Positions 58,467-64,000 of a stretch of 64,000 bases of DNA are shown piece by piece. The notes beneath the pieces are model-generated. The model had not been told where the DNA came from, did not search any database, and saw only the letters and a list, made by a program, of their open reading frames with translations. This DNA comes from Tetracladium setigerum (lineage: Eukaryota > Ascomycota > Leotiomycetes > Helotiales): NCBI GenBank assembly GCA_031472005.1, contig PZJY01000004.1, positions 966,556 to 1,030,555 on the forward strand. The letters are read 5' to 3'. The number at the start of each line of letters is the position of its first letter. Within the stretch, counting starts at the first letter, position 1. The position numbers and the translations under genes were made by a program.

Positions 58467-59307
58467 TATTTCAAGCTAGCGGCTTCGATTGTTTCGAATT
58501 TGCAGTGGGGAATTAAAATTCATCACAACTTGGGGAACCAACTACAGATATATACTCCGTCTACTCCGTACGGAAAACCTACAAATCGTTGGTTGCTTTG
58601 CTCCAAACGCCCATTCCTTTGTCCGACATCATAAAACTGCGTCATGCCACTTTGTGTGTGTCGTGAGCCAAGTTAATCAAGACGTGAACAAGGGTTTCGG
58701 CCAAGGATCCCACATCATTTTTTATGCCAATTCACTGAGATCTGGTTGGGTTTCGTATGAAGATCGAAGGATTTGAAGCTCACGAGTCCACAAACTCGGT
58801 GCTCTTTTCTTGTGTATAGACGTCATTTTTGAAGTTGTGGATGTGGTGAGGTGTGTGAGTCGCTGGGGGAGACCAGGGTGGGGTGGGACTACCCTTGGCG
58901 GCTTTCTGGGCGAATGTGTCGGTGGCTTGGGCGGCTCTTTCGTGGATCGGCTAGCTGGAGGTAAAGTTGCTGTTTTTCGGCCCGTCTGGAGATGAGACGG
59001 GAATTCTCTGTATATAAGCATTGCCAAAGATGACTCGCCTGTATTTTATTGGGCTTTTCCGAGTCAGTTGCTAGAGCAGAAATAAATAGGCCATGTGATT
59101 GGCTAAGTGAGGAGAAAGGCAGGAATACCGGAAACATCAATCAAAGCGTTCACACAAACACAAGAGATAGTGGGCACGTATATGTGGATAGTATGGAAAT
59201 TACCAGAATGTAAATTCCCAGTCGTGAATTAATTAGGCGCTTTAAGCTGGTATGTTCTTCGTCTCTATGTACATCGTCATCCCACTCATAAATTGACATC
59301 CAATCTT
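58467..59307. promoter_or_regulatory. Transporter promoter / tyrosinase 3' flank
   Basis: 841 bp upstream of the transporter start and downstream of the tyrosinase stop. No gene recognised and no specific site assigned. Confidence 0.4.
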
Positions 59308-60793
59308 CTACAAGTAAACATAGCAGAATGGGGTACCGCCAATGGTGCTCATGGCATCACGAATTGGAATCTCCTTAGCCTCAGGACCCATGCCAATCAA
59401 ATCCTCAAGCGCGGTGTCTCTGGTGGGAGGGTTGTTGAAGACGGTCAAAGTTCCGTCCAAATCGGTCAAACTGGCGGGGAAGTTGAGAGTTTGGTGGATG
59501 AAGTATGCACGATCAACCATTGCATGGTGGAGGTAGAATGCTGGGTCTCCTGGGGAGGCGTAGAAATCGGATCCTGGGTCTCCTCCCATGGTGTAGTGAC
59601 CGGCAGAGTGAATGCCCAGGTTTCCAGCGGCAAATTCACCGTTGATGTTGTCTTGGAAGGCCTTGACGCCTCGGGTGGTGATGAGGGTGACGATTTGCTT
59701 GGTGGTGGTCCAGGTGGAAGCGGCGTAGGCGGAGATGTCACGCTTCAGGCAACGAGGATTGTAGGTGTAGAAACCATCTGGGTTGGCGGTGATGCCGTCT
59801 TGGGAAGGTTGCATAGGACCCATATTTACTTTCATGCTGTGGGTTTATTAGAGCTGATTCATGAGGCTGCACAAAAGTATGGTTACTTACTCCTTGAATG
59901 GTCCTGAGGTAATGCAGCCACCACCAGCTCCTGAGGGGATCCAGATTGCACCTCTTCCGGCAGTGCTACCGTTGTGTTGAACAAAGGCCCCGTCGCCACT
60001 GAGGGATGTTGCGGAGCCGTCGAAGACTGGAGACTTCTTTGGGTTGGCGGCGTGAGTTCCCCAGTTCCAGTACTATAACTTTTTAGTTTTGTTCTATGGT
60101 AAGTCTGTTAAAGGAGTGCAATGCTTACTGGGTGGGCTCCCTTATATCCACACTCGTTCTTGAGAACTTGCTCATAAGTCCAAACGAAGTATCGATGCCA
60201 TGTCAAGAAGTTACCAGTTCCGTGGATTGAGCGACTTTGATTGGCGTGCACAACTGTTCTTCGTTAATCTTGTCCTTTCATAGTTGAGGCCCTTAGAGAT
60301 ATGATCACTGGAGGACATTGAATACCAGGGACTGGCTCGACAGGCAGAAAAATGAGCACAGAATATTGAAACTTACCAATAAAGTCGTCAAATCTTGACT
60401 TGGCACCTGGATAAATGGCCGAGTTCAGCTTGGAAGGTTTCTTTTGCATGCAGAGAACGGAATCGATATACGCCTTGCGTTCAGAAGAGAACATGTGGGC
60501 CCTTGGTCATGTTAGTAACTCACTCGTTAAGTTATTCGAGATAGTTTGCATTCGTACCAATCTCTTCTGATGCTGACGTCGAACAAGGAACAGCCGCCTC
60601 TCTTCGTCTTAGTTTTGATCGATCTCTCTTCAAACTGTTGAAGGGCTTCAAGACCCTTCAAACCCAACTCTGCAATCGCATCCTCAGGGTTGAAAGCCTC
60701 GATTTCCTCAGCCAAATTGACAGTCTCTGCTCTGGGAGCAAGACCAATGGCCGAGACAGCCGTCGCAGCGACCAAAAGATTCAAAAAACGCAT
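59308..60793 (-). CDS. Secreted tyrosinase (type-3 copper oxidase)
   Basis: 398 aa from exons 60793-60558, 60501-60377, 60253-60129, 60072-59891 and 59836-59308; phases agree. The signal peptide is MRFLNLLVAATAVSAIG, followed by a short acidic pro-region. The CuA site shows VVHANQ, SIHG and FLTWHRYFVWTYE. The CuB site shows GIHSAGHYTMGGDPGSDFY and DPAFYLHHAMVDR. All six His ligands appear present. Length and the lack of a long C-terminal extension fit short secreted fungal tyrosinases. It oxidises phenols to quinones with O2, possibly in pigment, defence or lignin-related chemistry. Confidence 0.93.
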
Positions 60794-63700
60794 CTTGATG
60801 ATCTTCGAAGAAAGTGAAAAGGCCGAAAGACAGAAAGAGAGAAACCTGGTGGCGGACAAGAGACAAGGGAAAAGGTCTCTGTGGGTTTCAGGTAGAGGGA
60901 CTCCAAAAAAGAAGGTGAGATGAGGATGATCAGAATTGTGCCTCAATGTGACTGACCCTTAATATATACAGGAAAAGTTCGAGGTACTTTCCACGTGGTT
61001 GCGAGGAACATGCAACGTGGGAAAGACAGGGGAGCATGCATTGACAGGGTCGCCATTCGATAGTTCTTTGACAGGAGTGGGAGCTATCAACCATCAGCAC
61101 TACTACGGAATTGGGAATTGATCTAAAGGAGGAGATGATTGGGTCGGGAAATCAATGAATTGACAGAAGCCCTAATCTCGTCCGACTTCCGAAGGCACGA
61201 ATTGACTTGGCTGCAGTTTTCAGGATGCATGTAGATATCTCCGCATTGATATCCAAAATTACAGTCCATATGAATCCTGCTTTCTTGGGCGACGAGAAGG
61301 AGGTGAGAGACTTCTGGGTTTCGAGTATCCCTTGGTGCTTATGCTATAAGCCTTTAATACTATCACCGAAATTTAGTCAATTACCTGGCTGATGAGCGAG
61401 CTGGCTGCAAAAGGCTGAAAGTTTGAGAGCTCAAATCGAATATCTAGCTATTCTGTGAAGAGTCCAATATCAAACTCAAAGTATCAAACTCAATCGGATG
61501 ACCCGATTTTCTAGCGATTGTGGCGGGGTCGAGTCTCCAAATTATTGTTCTTCAGAAATCTCGATTTGATCGACATCGACCCCTCGATTCTTCGGTAGGC
61601 GGACGGGAAGAACTAGCCCCTATCCAGCAGGTCTCCAAGACTCGAAATCATTTGAAGGAAGGATCTTGGGAACCCTATCATTTAAATCGACTTGGATGAA
61701 AAGATTCGGCATCCGAACGGAGAGCGGACTTACTTCATGCCGAAGACGAAATTTTACTGTACCGGTTTTGCGTATCATTCTCGGGAGAACAAAATCATCT
61801 TGATGAATTCGAGATTCTCGGTTCATGGCGTTCATTGAATTGAGTTTGATGGAAGCTATGTCTGTGGTCTGCGAACTCTTCTTTTAATAAATGAATACGC
61901 CTCACAAAACTTTAGAGTATGCACCACCTCGACCGGCGACACTTTTGACAGAAGTGAAATCTCACAAAAGGGGGGGCAAACTTATGTAAACGAGATTCAG
62001 CGGAAACACTCCAGAATTTCGGCCAGGGCAGCAAACAATTTCTCTCTGGCCTGCTTTATCTCGTAATAAAAGCGGCAGGTCGATTGGCATAAAATTTAAT
62101 ATAAAGTCTTGGCTCTTCATGTCCTCAAGCGAGAAGGAACAACAAACCTAACCCCGTTGCGAGATTTTGCGCTCGATGAGGTTGAGATATGCAGCTCGGC
62201 AGCTCGCTAACAAGGGGAGCTAACTCCCGGACACGCCACCCGCACGTAATGGCGCCCCCAGAACCAAGTTTCTGCTCCACCACCGACCAGCCGGGATATT
62301 CACAATGCCACAATGATCTCCACTATTCCCCATTCTTTCAAGATTGAGCCTATCGCGTTCGGAGCAGGTACAGATGGATCCGCTTTTCTCGTTTTCATTC
62401 CAATGAGTACCATACCATCGTGTGATACTCGTGAAGAAGGGGCAAAGAATTTTACCGCAGGATTGCCTTGATTGCTTCATGTCTGTTCTGTCTTATTCAC
62501 AACATTACATTGAGCACACTGTGATGCCCGAAGCTATTTCGCGCTGGTTTGATTGAAAGAACCGACGAACGAGGGCTCATGAACTTTGATTCTTCCATAT
62601 CGTCTGCGCTTAGGAGCAAAGTCCTTCTTGCAAACAGTGGACGATTGAGTTTGGAGACGGGAGGCCGGGAGTGTGGGAACTAGAAAGTGGGGAGGGATCC
62701 ATTTCCCCCATGGTGATCCCGGTTATAATTGCCCACATACATTGCGAAATCCTCCCATGATCTGGCCTGAGACGAATGTGAACGTGGTGTCACTGAACAG
62801 CAAAGTTTGCGTTTTCATGCCAACAGTGAACCCTTTAAACATTTCTGGGGATTTATAATTTCTAGCAAGTGCTGTGCAGTACAACTCTCCGTACGGCGTA
62901 CTCAAGCTTTGTTGGACTTGTTCTTCCACGTTTGTTGGTACTGTACCAGAACCAGAGGAGAGTTTTAGCAAGCGAAGGGCACCCTACGGAAACCCAGTAC
63001 CTCCGTAGCGAATGATAGGCTTCTAGAAATTCGATGGCAATTTGGATTTCTGCAAGCACGGGGTGATGGGAGTTCCATGTCTCCCGCGACCCCCGACGAC
63101 TGCCCCGATTGCTCGCCTTCCAGTCATCCACTGGGACAGTGGGAAGTGGGGCCCCCATTGAATGTCGTTTTCATTTTGACACAGACAGCTTCGACAAGCT
63201 ACCTCCTAGTCACTTCAATTTGGCTCGTGAAGGAGTAACGAATACTTCTCTGTTTGAGCATCTATCTTCGTTGAAGGAAAACAAAAGAAGCAAAGAAAAT
63301 CCAACTTCAATAATGTGCACCAAACAGTCACTTCTTGAAGTTCCTCACAATTCTTCTATCAAGCGTACGAGTAAAGAATATATTGTATCCTTATTCCCGC
63401 ACCCATCTCAACCCATCCCGGATACTCCAAAACCTCGCCGCATTCGCCCAGCATTTATGCCCTGCGAGCTGAAAACCTATACCATGTAACTGGGTATCTG
63501 GAAACAGCGACGGATCAATGATCAATCAGGCACAGCAAGGAAGCGGAGTTTACATTATGCAGCTAACGTTTCCCTTGAACATGGAATGGCATCCTTCGGT
63601 GGAAGGCCAATAGAAGTCTAGGTGCAATTTGTGCAAAAACGAGTGCCTTGTTTGCCTTTGCTCACCTTATTGCTGAGACTGTTTGGGATGACGGGCGAGG

Positions 63701-64000
63701 AAGGGGTAAGACGAGCAGAATTTTAACAAGTTGCAACGGTCAGCCGTAACCGTTGAACCCGTTTGGAAGGGATGGTCCATTCCGAAAGCTTGGGTTTTCT
63801 CCTTGGGTTACCATTCGGTACCTTGTGATTTTACAGGTACAGTACCGGCATCCTTCTTTGTGGCCTGCGATAGATACATGGACTTATGACTTCTGGAAAG
63901 CTCTTTATTGTTTTCATGTTTTTGTTCTCTGGTTGATGATCTTACGACTTCTCTCCAAGACGAAGTCAACCACTTTGATTTAACTCCTCATTCCTGGGTT
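60794..64000. other. Gene-poor stretch, nothing supported
   Basis: 3.2 kb with only short open frames. The longest, 126 codons at 63109-63489 (+), has no recognisable domain, signal peptide or good splice context. The first few hundred bases include the tyrosinase promoter. Confidence 0.5.

Noticed and set aside
63109..63489. 126-codon plus-strand open frame
   Set aside because: No recognisable domain, no signal peptide and no partner exons; too weak to call.

Overview
The window looks like nuclear DNA of a filamentous ascomycete (Pezizomycotina, plausibly Leotiomycetes). Protein-coding genes are spaced on both strands and carry short GT-AG introns, mostly 40-125 nt with CTRAC-like branch sites. 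The families are typical of such fungi: Zn2Cys6 regulator, siderophore MFS transporter, CBM1-bearing esterase, tyrosinase, Clr5 and HET-like sequences, and degraded retroelements. The lineage is inferred from gene style only. No rRNA, tRNA or CRISPR was recognised.

Layout. 0.1-8.2 kb: a divergent pair, a giant LamG-domain gene (-) and a gene for an unknown single-pass membrane protein (+). 8.9-9.5 kb: an intron-bearing fragment of a VIP1-like gene between inverted repeats. 10.1-11.8 kb: a zincin-like/H-type lectin fusion lacking the catalytic Glu. 13-17.4 kb: amidase and Zn2Cys6 regulator. 19.6-26 kb: secreted beta-helix protein, siderophore transporter, CE3 esterase with CBM1. 26.8-30.1 kb: CrpA-like copper P-type ATPase, with a stray copy of its 3' end at 24 kb. 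31.4-32.3 kb: F-box protein. 36.1-38.2 kb: small Cys/His-rich protein and a LAMTOR1/Meh1-like lysosomal adaptor. 39-39.9 kb: LTR-like, AT-rich DNA. 40-43 kb: secreted subtilase. 43.9-44.3 kb: a microgene built of 99-bp exon+intron repeats. 44.5-52 kb: a graveyard of allorecognition/NLR-type parts (HET-like, ankyrin, Hsp70-like), LINE ORF1 debris and one intact Clr5-TPR gene. 52.9-60.8 kb: GNAT acetyltransferase, Cys-rich GPI-type secreted protein, hexose-type transporter, tyrosinase. 60.8-64 kb: no supported gene.

A pattern crosses the window. Seven or eight otherwise sound genes are broken by exactly one missing base, each time in a short homopolymer. This looks like long-read homopolymer under-calling rather than mass pseudogenisation, so these genes are annotated as coding with a suspected one-base deletion.

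Themes: metal handling (siderophore uptake, copper export, copper-dependent tyrosinase), plant-polymer attack and secretion (esterase-CBM1, beta-helix protein, subtilase), and repeat-rich candidate self/non-self recognition genes among transposon relics.
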